Shown here piece after piece: positions 1 to 7,862 of a DNA stretch of 64,000 bases (position 1 is the first letter of the stretch; every line of letters begins with the position of its first letter). This DNA comes from Paraburkholderia translucens. GTDB taxonomy: Bacteria > Pseudomonadota > Gammaproteobacteria > Burkholderiales > Burkholderiaceae. The notes under the pieces were generated by a model. It saw only the letters and a program-made list of their open reading frames with translations, was not told the DNA's origin and made no database searches. The stretch is taken from the NCBI RefSeq assembly GCF_020881035.1, contig NZ_JAJITC010000011.1:124001-188000 (forward strand), in the 5' to 3' direction. The position numbers and the translations under genes were made by a program.

Positions 1-83
1 TCAGCATCCACTCTTTGCTTTCGCGTCATAAGTTTTGCATCGTCGAACGAAACTCCACGTTCGGCGGGGCTCAAAGTTAGTGT

Positions 84-160
84 AGGGGAGTCGCCAAGCT
101 GGTTAAGGCACCGGATTTTGATTCCGGCATGCAAAGGTTCGAATCCTTTCTCCCCTGCCA
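84..160 (+). tRNA. tRNA-Gln (anticodon TTG)
   Basis: A complete 77-nt cloverleaf. The acceptor stem AGGGGAG (84-90) pairs with CTCCCCT (150-156), followed by G and an encoded CCA end (158-160). The anticodon arm CCGGA/TCCGG (111-115/123-127) holds a 7-nt loop with anticodon TTG at 118-120, and the T arm contains GGTTCGAATCC. It reads CAA/CAG glutamine codons. It lies 63 bp upstream of prs, as is usual in Burkholderia, and may be co-transcribed with it. Confidence 0.97.
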
Positions 161-223
161 AAAATTCTCGTAGTTCGCTGTAGTTCACATTTCTCTCCCG
201 CCCCAGCCTGAAGTAGGTGCACG

Positions 224-1180
224 ATGAGCAGCCATGACGGCCTGATGGTTTTTACTGGCAACGCGAATCCCGCGCTGGCACAGGAAGTCGTCAAAACCCT
301 CGGTATTCCCCTCGGCAAAGCAATGGTTAGCCGTTTCTCGGACGGTGAAATCCAGGTCGAGATTCAGGAAAACGTGCGCGGCAAGGATGTCTTCGTCCTG
401 CAATCCACGTGTGCACCGACCAACGACAATCTGATGGAATTGATGATCATGGTCGATGCGCTCAAGCGCGCATCCGCAGGCCGGATCACCGCAGCCATCC
501 CCTACTTCGGTTATGCCCGTCAGGATCGTCGACCGCGTTCCGCACGCGTCGCCATCTCGGCGAAGGTCGTGGCGAACATGCTGGAAATCGCGGGCGTCGA
601 GCGGATCATCACGATGGATCTGCACGCCGACCAGATTCAGGGCTTCTTCGACATCCCGGTCGACAACATCTACGCAACACCCGTACTGCTCGGCGATCTT
701 CGCAAGCAGAACTACGACAACCTGATGGTTGTTTCGCCGGACGTCGGCGGCGTGGTGCGCGCCCGCGCATTGGCGAAGCAACTCAATTGCGACCTCGCGA
801 TCATCGACAAACGTCGCCCGAAGGCAAACGTCGCGGAAGTGATGAACATCATCGGTGAAGTCGAAGGCCGCACTTGCGTGATCATGGACGACATGGTCGA
901 CACCGCAGGCACGCTGTGCAAGGCCGCGCAGGTTCTGAAGGAACGTGGCGCAAAGCAGGTGTTCGCGTACGCTACTCACCCGGTTCTGTCGGGCGGCGCG
1001 GGCGAGCGCATCGCCGCTTCCGCGCTCGACGAACTCGTGGTCACGGACACGATCCCGCTGGGAGAGGAAGCCCGCTCGTGCGCGAAGATCCGCTCGCTGA
1101 CGAGCGCCGGCCTGCTTGCCGAAACGTTCTCGCGGATTCGTCGCGGCGACTCGGTGATGTCGCTGTTCGCTGAAAGTTAA
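224..1180 (+). CDS. prs: Ribose-phosphate pyrophosphokinase (PRPP synthetase)
   Basis: Makes PRPP from ribose 5-phosphate and ATP in the cytosol, feeding purine, pyrimidine, histidine, tryptophan and NAD synthesis. The 318-residue length is the normal bacterial size. The N-terminal half carries the RQDRR segment of the ATP/ribose-phosphate site, and the PRPP-binding loop DDMVDTAGT is at about residues 222-230. The ATG start matches the conserved family N-terminus (MSSHDGLMVFTGN). It sits directly behind tRNA-Gln and ahead of a terminator and rplY, the usual Burkholderia order. Nothing looks damaged. Confidence 0.98.
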   Translation: MSSHDGLMVFTGNANPALAQEVVKTLGIPLGKAMVSRFSDGEIQVEIQENVRGKDVFVLQSTCAPTNDNLMELMIMVDALKRASAGRITAAIPYFGYARQDRRPRSARVAISAKVVANMLEIAGVERIITMDLHADQIQGFFDIPVDNIYATPVLLGDLRKQNYDNLMVVSPDVGGVVRARALAKQLNCDLAIIDKRRPKANVAEVMNIIGEVEGRTCVIMDDMVDTAGTLCKAAQVLKERGAKQVFAYATHPVLSGGAGERIAASALDELVVTDTIPLGEEARSCAKIRSLTSAGLLAETFSRIRRGDSVMSLFAES

Positions 1181-1193
1181 GCATTTGCGGAAG

Positions 1194-1229
1194 CGCCGCG
1201 TGCCGCTCGATGCGACACGCGGCGTTTTT
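1194..1229 (+). terminator. Rho-independent terminator after prs
   Basis: A 9-bp perfect stem CGCCGCGTG/CACGCGGCG (1194-1202 and 1216-1224) is followed by TTTTT, 13 bp after the prs stop codon. Confidence 0.85.
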
Positions 1230-1236
1230 GCACAAT

Positions 1237-1327
1237 CGGCATGAGCGGACGAAGGCTCATGCCGCGATCCCGGGCCTCAGCCATTATGGCTTCGAGGCCC
1301 TGTTTTTACTGCCTGGTCGCGGGCAGT
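1237..1327 (+). promoter_or_regulatory. Structured leader ahead of rplY (three hairpins)
   Basis: Three further inverted repeats lie between the prs terminator and rplY. The first is a perfect 10-bp stem CGGCATGAGC/GCTCATGCCG (1237-1264). The second is GGGCCTC/GAGGCCC enclosing an inner AGCCAT/ATGGCT hairpin and followed by TGTTTTT (1272-1307), which resembles an intrinsic terminator placed inside the leader. The third is ACTGCC/GGCAGT (1308-1327), ending 16 nt before the rplY start. Folding into a regulatory leader is my inference; a plain tandem terminator is the simpler alternative. Confidence 0.45.
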
Positions 1328-1343
1328 GCATTGGAGATTCAAA

Positions 1344-1964
1344 ATGAAAGTAGTCGCTTTCGAGCGTTCCCAGCAAGGTACGGGTGCGAGCCGCCGCCTG
1401 CGTAACTCGGGCAAGACGCCGGGTATCGTTTATGGCGCTGGTGCTGACACGCAACTGATCGAACTCGATCACAACGCCCTGTGGCACGCGCTTAAGAAAG
1501 AAGTTTTCCACTCGTCGATCCTCGATCTGGAAGTGGCAGGCAAGTCGCAACAAGTTCTGCTGCGCGACGTGCAATACCATCCGTTCCGTCAGCTCGTGCT
1601 GCACGTTGACTTCCAGCGCGTCGATGCATCGAAGAAGCTGCACACCAAGGTGCCGCTGCACTTCATGAACCAGGAAACCAACCCGGCAGTGAAACTGTCG
1701 AGCGCGGTGATCTCGCACATCCTCAACGAAATCGAAATCGAGTGCCTGCCGTCGGCACTGCCGGAGTTCATCGAAGTCGACCTCGCGAAGATCGAAGCAG
1801 GTCAGTCGGTTCACGCGAAGGACATCCCGCTGCCGGCAGGTGTCGCGCTCGTCGCTCACGTCGACGCGGAGAACCCGGTGGTCGCCGCTGCCACGATCCC
1901 GGCTGGCGCAATCGCTGAAGACGCTGCTGCTGCCGCTGAAGGCGGCGAAACGCCGGCTGCGTAA
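1344..1964 (+). CDS. rplY: Large ribosomal subunit protein bL25 (Ctc form)
   Basis: Binds 5S rRNA in the central protuberance of the 50S subunit. The 206-residue protein is the long CTC/TL5 form: an N-terminal L25 beta-barrel domain (about 1-95) followed by a C-terminal CTC domain (about 100-185) and an Ala/Glu-rich tail. The ATG at 1344 was preferred over an in-frame ATG 18 bp earlier because GGAG lies just upstream of it and the protein then begins MKVVAFERSQQGTG, as expected for the family. It is followed by its own strong terminator. Confidence 0.96.
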   Translation: MKVVAFERSQQGTGASRRLRNSGKTPGIVYGAGADTQLIELDHNALWHALKKEVFHSSILDLEVAGKSQQVLLRDVQYHPFRQLVLHVDFQRVDASKKLHTKVPLHFMNQETNPAVKLSSAVISHILNEIEIECLPSALPEFIEVDLAKIEAGQSVHAKDIPLPAGVALVAHVDAENPVVAAATIPAGAIAEDAAAAAEGGETPAA

Positions 1965-2025
1965 GAGCCTTCCGGTTCGAAGCAAGCAATCCTCTCGATC
2001 CGTTTCCGATGAAACGGTCGATGTG

Positions 2026-2058
2026 ACCCGCCGAGGTTCGCCCTGGCGGGTTTTTTTT
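2026..2058 (+). terminator. Rho-independent terminator after rplY
   Basis: Stem ACCCGCC/GGCGGGT (2026-2032/2045-2051) with a run of eight T residues. Confidence 0.9.
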
Positions 2059-2114
2059 CGGCCTTTATTAGTCCGGCTACGTTTCACCTCCGGACCTGAT
2101 GGACTCACGCAATC

Positions 2115-2720
2115 ATGATCAAGCTGATCGTCGGGCTCGGCAATCCGGGCGCCGAATACACCGCGACGCGTCACAACGCCGGCTTCTGGCTGGTCGATCA
2201 ACTCGCACGCGAGGCAGGCACGACGCTGCGCGACGAGCGGCGCTTCCACGGCTTTTACGGGAAGGCGCGGTTGCATGGCGAGGAGGTGCATCTGCTCGAG
2301 CCGCAGACCTATATGAACCGCTCGGGCCAATCGGTCGTCGCGCTCGCGCAGTTCTTCAAGGTTCTGCCCGACGAAATCCTCGTTGCGCACGACGAGCTCG
2401 ACATGCCGCCCGGCAGCGTCAAGCTGAAGCTCGGCGGCGGCAGCGGCGGGCATAATGGACTGAAAGACATCAGCGCGCATCTGTCGTCACAGCAATACTG
2501 GCGGCTGCGCATCGGCATCGGCCATCCGCGCGATCTGATTCCCGAAAGCGTGCGCGCCGGCGCGAAACCCGACGTCGCGAACTATGTGCTGAAGCCGCCC
2601 CGGCGCGAAGAGCAGGAGGTCATCGACGCGTCGATCGAGCGTGCGCTCGCGGTGATGCCGCAGGTCATCAAGGGCGAACTCGAGCGCGCGATGATGCAGC
2701 TGCATCGCAACAACAGTTGA
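2115..2720 (+). CDS. pth: Peptidyl-tRNA hydrolase
   Basis: Releases peptides from prematurely dropped peptidyl-tRNA and recycles the tRNA. The three key residues of the bacterial Pth family are in place: Asn10, His20 (catalytic) and Asp93, within GLGNPG, RHNAGF and HDELDMPPG. At 201 residues it has the normal size. It follows rplY, a very common pairing in bacteria, but is separated from it by a terminator, so it probably has its own promoter in the short gap. It ends 50 bp before the hisC start. Confidence 0.97.
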   Translation: MIKLIVGLGNPGAEYTATRHNAGFWLVDQLAREAGTTLRDERRFHGFYGKARLHGEEVHLLEPQTYMNRSGQSVVALAQFFKVLPDEILVAHDELDMPPGSVKLKLGGGSGGHNGLKDISAHLSSQQYWRLRIGIGHPRDLIPESVRAGAKPDVANYVLKPPRREEQEVIDASIERALAVMPQVIKGELERAMMQLHRNNS

Positions 2721-2770
2721 CGCGCGCCACATCTATCGACACCTGCAACCGACCCCGCGAGGAGAATCGC

Positions 2771-3850
2771 TTGAGCCGCTATTGGAGCGACATCGTTCAC
2801 CGTCTGACGCCGTACGTGCCGGGCGAGCAGCCTGCGCTCGCGCATCCGGTAAAGCTGAACACCAACGAGAATCCGTATCCGCCGTCGCCGCGCGTGCTCG
2901 ACGCGATTCGCCGCGAGCTCGGCGACACGGCCGACGCGCTGCGCCGCTATCCGGATCCGAGCGCGCGCAAACTACGCGAAACGGTCGCCGCGTATCACGG
3001 CATCCGCGCCGAACAGGTATTCGCAGGCAATGGGTCGGACGAAGTGCTCGCGCTTACGTTCCAGGCTTTGCTCAAGCACGACAAGCCGCTGCTGTTCCCC
3101 GACATCACATACAGCTTCTATCCGACCTACGCGAAGTTGTTCGAGGTCGACTACCGGACCATTCCGCTCGACGACAGCTACGCGATCAACGTCGACGACT
3201 ACGCGGTGCCCAATGGCGGCATCCTGTTTCCGAATCCGAACGCGCCGACCGGCCGGCCGCTGCCGCTCGCGGAGATCGAACGCCTCGTCGCGAGCCATGC
3301 CGATTCGGTCGTGGTGATCGACGAAGCCTATGTCGACTTCGGCGCCGAGTCGGCGATCGCGCTGATCGGCCGCTATTCGAATCTGCTCGTCGTGCAGACC
3401 GTGTCGAAGTCCCGCTCACTCGCCGGCATGCGCGTCGGGTTTGCGTTTGGCCATACCGCTCTTATCGATGCGCTCAATCGCGTAAAGGACAGCTTCAATT
3501 CCTACCCGCTCGACCGCCTGGCGCAAGCCGCGGCCACCGCTGCCTATGAAGACGACGCGTGGTTTCGCGCATGCTGCGCGAAGGTGATCGCGAGCCGCGA
3601 ACGGCTGGCGGCGGAATTGACCGCGCTCGGCTTCAAGGTGATACCGTCGGCCGCGAATCTGCTGTTCGCGCGACATGAAGGGTACGACGCGGCGACACTC
3701 GCATTGCGGCTGCGGGAGAAGGAAATTTTCGTGCGTCATTTCAACGCACCGCGAATTGACCAACATTTGCGGATCTCAGTCGGTACCGACGCCGAATGCG
3801 ACATCCTGCTCGACGCGCTGCGCGACATTTTCAGCGCTTACGCCGGATAA
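2771..3850 (+). CDS. hisC: Histidinol-phosphate aminotransferase
   Basis: PLP-dependent fold type I aminotransferase that converts imidazole-acetol phosphate to histidinol phosphate in histidine synthesis. The PLP lysine is about Lys213 in VSKSRSLAGMRVG, with NPNAPTG and DEAYVDF upstream. I chose the TTG start at 2771 because GAGGAGAA stands 5-10 nt before it and the product then begins MSRYWSDIVH, the family N-terminus; an upstream in-frame TTG overlapping pth has no such site. The 359-residue length is normal. The gene lies outside the main his operon and is probably a second, HisC2-type copy. Confidence 0.93.
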   Translation: MSRYWSDIVHRLTPYVPGEQPALAHPVKLNTNENPYPPSPRVLDAIRRELGDTADALRRYPDPSARKLRETVAAYHGIRAEQVFAGNGSDEVLALTFQALLKHDKPLLFPDITYSFYPTYAKLFEVDYRTIPLDDSYAINVDDYAVPNGGILFPNPNAPTGRPLPLAEIERLVASHADSVVVIDEAYVDFGAESAIALIGRYSNLLVVQTVSKSRSLAGMRVGFAFGHTALIDALNRVKDSFNSYPLDRLAQAAATAAYEDDAWFRACCAKVIASRERLAAELTALGFKVIPSAANLLFARHEGYDAATLALRLREKEIFVRHFNAPRIDQHLRISVGTDAECDILLDALRDIFSAYAG

Positions 3851-3870
3851 CAGAGACGCCGCCGCAAGAA

Positions 3871-3909
3871 AAAACGGCGAAGGCCCACAAGCCTTCGCCG
3901 TTTCCTTTT
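3871..3909. terminator. Bidirectional terminator between hisC and yfhL
   Basis: A 12-bp stem AACGGCGAAGGC/GCCTTCGCCGTT (3873-3884/3891-3902) has A-rich sequence on its left and T-rich sequence on its right, between two convergent genes. Confidence 0.88.
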
Positions 3910-3928
3910 ACGCGCCACCCCGCAAACT

Positions 3929-4186
3929 TCAGGCGCCCTTGGCGGCCTGCAACGCGTGATATTTCGCCATCAATCCTTCGGGTGTTTCCAGGTGGTTCGG
4001 GTCACGCGGGATGCACTCCACCGGACAAACCTGAACGCACTGCGGCTCGTCGAAATGACCGACGCACTCAGTGCACTTCTTCGGGTCGATCACATAGATT
4101 TCCGGGCCCATCGAAATCGCGTCGTTCGGGCACTCGGGCTCGCAGACGTCGCAATTGATGCACTCGTCGGTAATCATCAGGGCCAT
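3929..4186 (-). CDS. yfhL: YfhL-family 2[4Fe-4S] ferredoxin
   Basis: Small cytosolic electron carrier of 85 residues. It has two cluster motifs: C9-x2-C12-x2-C15-x3-C19 and C38-x2-C41-x8-C50-x3-C54, plus an extra Cys58. The long spacing in the second motif and the C-terminal helix are typical of YfhL-type (Allochromatium-like) ferredoxins. Its physiological partner cannot be told from the context. It is read leftward from a near-perfect -10 box (4219-4224) and converges on hisC across a shared terminator. Confidence 0.93.
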   Translation of the reverse strand: MALMITDECINCDVCEPECPNDAISMGPEIYVIDPKKCTECVGHFDEPQCVQVCPVECIPRDPNHLETPEGLMAKYHALQAAKGA

Positions 4187-4218
4187 GCTTTCACCAACTT
4201 CCCGTTTAAAAACAATAC

Positions 4219-4224
4219 ATTATA
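4219..4224 (-). promoter_or_regulatory. -10 box for yfhL
   Basis: A perfect TATAAT on the minus strand, 33-38 bp upstream of the yfhL start. No convincing -35 hexamer stands 16-18 bp further up. The rest of the 269-bp gap between yfhL and coaD shows no gene. Confidence 0.5.
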
Positions 4225-4455
4225 AACCTTCCGTCTGCGGCGCGGCCATGCAGAATTCCCCGCGGCGTGCCGCGCAATGTCGCCGCTTCGCGAGTTGCCG
4301 GCGACGGAATCGTTGGATTTCTCGGGCACCGGCACGTTACTTAGAACAACCAACCGATGTGCTCCTTACGAGTCGCCGAGGCCATGCTGTTCCGGGCTTA
4401 TGCCGGTCGCTGCCGGTCCCGATCCGTCGAAACCGGCCGTTCGGGCGGCTGAGGC

Positions 4456-4965
4456 TTATGTCGCCTGCGCGCCGTTTTGCGGATCCAGCAAGGCGACTTT
4501 TTCCTTCAGCCATTTTTCGACTGACGGGAACACGAACTTGCTGACGTCGCCGCCCAATTGCGCGATTTCGCGCACGATCGTGCCTGAAATGAACTGGTAC
4601 TGGTCGGACGGCGTCATGAACATCGTCTCGACGTCGGGCAGCAGATAACGGTTCATACCCGCCATCTGGAACTCGTATTCGAAGTCCGACACCGCGCGCA
4701 GCCCTCTGACAATGACCCTCGCGTTGTTGCTCCGCACGAAGTCCTTGAGCAGCCCCTTGAAGCTCATCACCTGGACGTTCGGGTAGTGGCCGAGCACCTC
4801 ATGCGCAATGGCGAGGCGCTCCTGGAGCGTAAAGAACGGCTTTTTGGCACGGCTGTCGGCGACCCCCACGACCAGCGTGTCGAAAATGCTCGACGCGCGC
4901 CGAACGAGGTCTTCGTGACCGCGCGTCAGCGGGTCGAACGTGCCCGGGTACACGGCGACTACCAT
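4456..4965 (-). CDS. coaD: Phosphopantetheine adenylyltransferase
   Basis: Transfers AMP from ATP to 4'-phosphopantetheine, the fourth step of coenzyme A synthesis. This is a nucleotidyltransferase-fold protein with PGTFDPLTRGH (T/HxGH motif, residues 8-18) and the ISGTIVRE segment near residue 130. The ATG at 4965 was chosen over one 24 bp upstream because AGGAG precedes it and the protein then starts MVVAVYPGTFDP, as in the family. The 169-residue length is normal. It is followed by yfhL and preceded by rsmD on the same strand, a standard betaproteobacterial neighbourhood. Confidence 0.96.
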   Translation of the reverse strand: MVVAVYPGTFDPLTRGHEDLVRRASSIFDTLVVGVADSRAKKPFFTLQERLAIAHEVLGHYPNVQVMSFKGLLKDFVRSNNARVIVRGLRAVSDFEYEFQMAGMNRYLLPDVETMFMTPSDQYQFISGTIVREIAQLGGDVSKFVFPSVEKWLKEKVALLDPQNGAQAT

Positions 4966-5074
4966 GAGACTTCTCCTCTTTTCAGACAAAAGGGCACGTC
5001 AAAGCGTCCACGCGACGCGTTTGGCACCGGCCGCGCGGGACGATAAACCGCCCGCCCCTTTTTGGGAACGCGCA

Positions 5075-5689
5075 TTATTCCTTATTTTCGCGCTGCAGCA
5101 AATGAAAGTGGACAGCGCCCGCCTTGCCCTGCCGTATGACCTCCCAGCCCGCCAGCGGGTCGCGAGCGGCCGGTTCGAGCGCTTCACCGGCTTCTACATA
5201 AAGATAGCCGTCGGCGCGCAAGAGCGGCACGGCCACCGCGAGCGCCTTGCCGAGCAGGTCGGCATCGAACGGCGGATCGAGGAATACGACGTCGAACGAG
5301 CCCGGCGCGAGACTCGCCGCCAGTCGCAGACCGTCCGCCTCGGCGATTTCGATCATGCGCGCATCCAGCCGCTGCTGAATGGCCCGCAACTGGCCAGCGG
5401 CGCGCGCATTGCGCTCCACCATCAGCACGCGAGCCGCGCCGCGCGACGCGGCCTCGAAACCGAGGGCTCCGCTGCCGGCGAACAGGTCGAGGCAGTGCTG
5501 GCCATCCAGACGCTGGCCGAGCCAGTTGAACAGCGTTTCGCGGACGCGATCGGGCGTCGGGCGCAAGCCGTCCAGATCGAGCACAGGCAACGGCGTGCGT
5601 TTCCAGTCGCCGCCGATGATGCGAATGGCATGCGGCTTGCCGCTTTTGGACGAAGCGCCGGTGGCGCGTGAAGGTGCTAAACGAGGCAT
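5075..5689 (-). CDS. rsmD: 16S rRNA (guanine(966)-N2)-methyltransferase
   Basis: SAM-dependent methyltransferase that modifies G966 of 16S rRNA in the 30S subunit. It has the class I fold with a DLFAGSGALGFEAASRGA motif I and a DPPF catalytic motif (VVFLDPPFDA). The start at 5689 (MPRLAPSRATG) gives 204 residues, near the family norm; a longer reading exists but runs through low-homology sequence. It sits between coaD and a divergent ftsY, matching the rsmD–coaD linkage seen in many proteobacteria. Confidence 0.93.
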   Translation of the reverse strand: MPRLAPSRATGASSKSGKPHAIRIIGGDWKRTPLPVLDLDGLRPTPDRVRETLFNWLGQRLDGQHCLDLFAGSGALGFEAASRGAARVLMVERNARAAGQLRAIQQRLDARMIEIAEADGLRLAASLAPGSFDVVFLDPPFDADLLGKALAVAVPLLRADGYLYVEAGEALEPAARDPLAGWEVIRQGKAGAVHFHLLQRENKE

Positions 5690-5940
5690 GCGGTATCGTG
5701 CGGTGTCAGCTAGGTGATGAACACGCCCGCGGCGTTGGTGCGCGCGGGCCGGAGCGCCCACGTTACCACAGGGGCGACGCGCGTCCAGTCCGGCCGGGTG
5801 GCCGATACGACGCGCCCGGGTACGCCTGATAAAATGTGCGGCTGCCAGCGCCCCCGCGTTTTCGCATGCCGGCGCTGCCCTCCGCTTCGCCGGTCCCATA
5901 CCGGCTGCGCGCATCGGCGCGCTCTCCAATACGCCAGATC

Positions 5941-7077
5941 ATGTTCAGCTTTTTCAAACGATTCAAGGGTTCGAAAGAGTCCGATTCCGCCGCAGATGAG
6001 TCGCTTGCCGCGCAAGACGCTGCGGCGCCTGAGGCCGCGCCTGTCCCGTCTGCCGAGGCCGCCGTTCCGCCTGCGACCTCGACCATCATCGAACCGCAGC
6101 AGCCCGAGCCCGCGCCGCAAGACGCCGCGCTCGACACCATCGAAATCGTCCCACCGCCCGTACAGGACGCCGGTGCTAAGCGCACGTGGCTGACGCGCCT
6201 GAAGAGCGGCCTGTCGAAAACCAGCTCGAGCCTGACAGGCATTTTCGTCGGCACGAAGATCGACGAGGAGCTGTACGAGGAACTCGAAACCGCGCTGCTG
6301 ATGTCCGATGCCGGCGTCGAGGCGACCGAATTCCTGCTCGAATCGCTGCGTGAGAAGGTGCGCAGCGAGCGGCTGACGGACCCGCAACAGGTCAAGACCG
6401 CGCTGCGCACGCTGCTCGTCGAGCTGCTCAAGCCGCTCGAAAAATCGCTGATGCTCGGTCGTGCGCAACCGCTCGTGATGATGATCGCCGGCGTCAATGG
6501 CGCGGGCAAAACCACCAGCATCGGCAAGCTCGCGAAGCATCTGCAAAGCTTCGACCAGTCGGTGCTGCTCGCCGCCGGTGATACGTTCCGCGCCGCCGCA
6601 CGCGAGCAGCTCGCCGTGTGGGGCCAGCGCAACAATGTGACCGTGGTCGCGCAGGAGAGCGGCGATCCGGCCGCGGTGATCTTCGACGCGGTCGGCGCCG
6701 CGCGGGCGCGGAAAATCGACGTGATGATGGCCGACACGGCCGGCCGTCTGCCCACGCAGTTGCATCTAATGGAAGAGCTGCGCAAAGTGAAGCGCGTGAT
6801 CGGCAAAGCGCAGGACGGCGCACCGCACGAAGTGCTGCTCGTGATCGACGCGAACACCGGCCAGAACGCGCTCACCCAGGTCAAGGCGTTCGACGACGCG
6901 CTCGGCCTCACCGGCCTGATCGTCACCAAGCTCGACGGCACAGCGAAGGGCGGCATTCTCGCGGCGATCGCGCGGCAACGGCCGATTCCGGTGTATTTCA
7001 TCGGCGTCGGCGAAAAGGTCGAGGATCTGCAGCCGTTCAGCGCCGAGGAATTTTCGGACGCGCTGTTGGGCGGCTGA
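5941..7077 (+). CDS. ftsY: Signal recognition particle receptor FtsY
   Basis: SRP-receptor GTPase that docks ribosome–SRP complexes at the inner membrane for co-translational insertion. The 378-residue protein starts MFSFFKRFKG and has an acidic, Ala/Pro-rich A domain (about 1-75), an N domain (about 80-165) and a G domain with GVNGAGKTT, DTAGR and TKLDG motifs. The start was chosen from the conserved family N-terminus; no strong ribosome-binding site is visible. It is divergent from rsmD and closed by a strong terminator. Confidence 0.96.
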   Translation: MFSFFKRFKGSKESDSAADESLAAQDAAAPEAAPVPSAEAAVPPATSTIIEPQQPEPAPQDAALDTIEIVPPPVQDAGAKRTWLTRLKSGLSKTSSSLTGIFVGTKIDEELYEELETALLMSDAGVEATEFLLESLREKVRSERLTDPQQVKTALRTLLVELLKPLEKSLMLGRAQPLVMMIAGVNGAGKTTSIGKLAKHLQSFDQSVLLAAGDTFRAAAREQLAVWGQRNNVTVVAQESGDPAAVIFDAVGAARARKIDVMMADTAGRLPTQLHLMEELRKVKRVIGKAQDGAPHEVLLVIDANTGQNALTQVKAFDDALGLTGLIVTKLDGTAKGGILAAIARQRPIPVYFIGVGEKVEDLQPFSAEEFSDALLGG

Positions 7078-7114
7078 TCGCGCGATTGCCGCAGCGCTCG
7101 CGGCGAACATATCG

Positions 7115-7145
7115 AAAAGGGCACTCCGCGCAGTGCCCTTTTTTC
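7115..7145. terminator. Terminator between ftsY and maiA
   Basis: An 11-bp stem AAAAGGGCACT/AGTGCCCTTTT (7115-7125/7132-7142) runs into further T residues. Symmetric enough to serve both convergent genes. Confidence 0.88.
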
Positions 7146-7183
7146 GTTTCAAGCCGCAGTCAACGTGTCACGCCATCACGCGC

Positions 7184-7828
7184 TCACTCCGTATCCGGCT
7201 GCACGCCCGGCGCCGCGCGCGCGAACGCGTCGAGTTGCGTCGCGTGATCGTAGATGCGCTGGATCGTCGGAAACTTTGCCGTGTCGACCTTGAAGCGCTG
7301 GGCGTTGAACACCTGCGGGATCAGGCACGCGTCCGCGAGTGTCGGCGTGTCGCCGAAACACAGCTTGCCGGTGTGCGCGTCGGCCTTGAGGCGCGTCTCC
7401 AGCGTCGCGAAGCCGGCGTCGATCCAATGCCGGTACCAGGCGTCCTTCGCGTCGTCATCGACGCACAGCGTGTGCTTCAGATACCGCAGCACGCGCAGAT
7501 TGTTCAGCGGATGAATCTCGCAGGCGACCTGCAACGCCACCGAGCGCACATACGCGCGATCGAGCGGCGCCTTCGGCAGCAGTGGCGGCTCGGGATGCGT
7601 CTCCTCCAAATACTCGATGATCGCAAGCGACTGCGGCAGCACGTGACTGCCGTCGACGAGCGTCGGCACGATGCCGTCCGCGTTGATCTTGCGATACTCG
7701 GGCTTGAGCTGCTCACCACCATCGCGCACGAGGTGCACGGGCATGTAATCGTACGGGAGGTTCTTCACGTTCAGCGCGATGCGCACGCGATACGACGCCG
7801 AGCTACGGAAATAGCTGTAGAGCTTCAT
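7184..7828 (-). CDS. maiA: Zeta-class glutathione S-transferase: maleylacetoacetate (or maleylpyruvate) isomerase
   Basis: Glutathione-dependent cis-trans isomerase of aromatic-acid catabolism; converts the maleyl ring-cleavage product to its fumaryl form. The 214-residue protein has an N-terminal thioredoxin-like domain with RSSASYRVRIAL near residue 10, and a helical C-terminal domain. The usual zeta motif is SSC-x-RVRIAL; here the cysteine is Ala, while the serine is kept. The start at 7828 follows GAGGAGG. It is 34 bp downstream of an FAH-family hydrolase, forming the isomerase–hydrolase pair of either the homogentisate or the gentisate route. The two substrates cannot be separated from sequence alone. 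Confidence 0.85.
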   Translation of the reverse strand: MKLYSYFRSSASYRVRIALNVKNLPYDYMPVHLVRDGGEQLKPEYRKINADGIVPTLVDGSHVLPQSLAIIEYLEETHPEPPLLPKAPLDRAYVRSVALQVACEIHPLNNLRVLRYLKHTLCVDDDAKDAWYRHWIDAGFATLETRLKADAHTGKLCFGDTPTLADACLIPQVFNAQRFKVDTAKFPTIQRIYDHATQLDAFARAAPGVQPDTE

Positions 7829-7862
7829 GTTGTCTTCCTCCTCCACCTGCCCGCAAGCCGTC

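Noticed and set aside
5830..5835. TAAAAT as a -10 box for ftsY.
   Set aside because: No acceptable -35 at 16-18 bp and the hexamer alone is weak.
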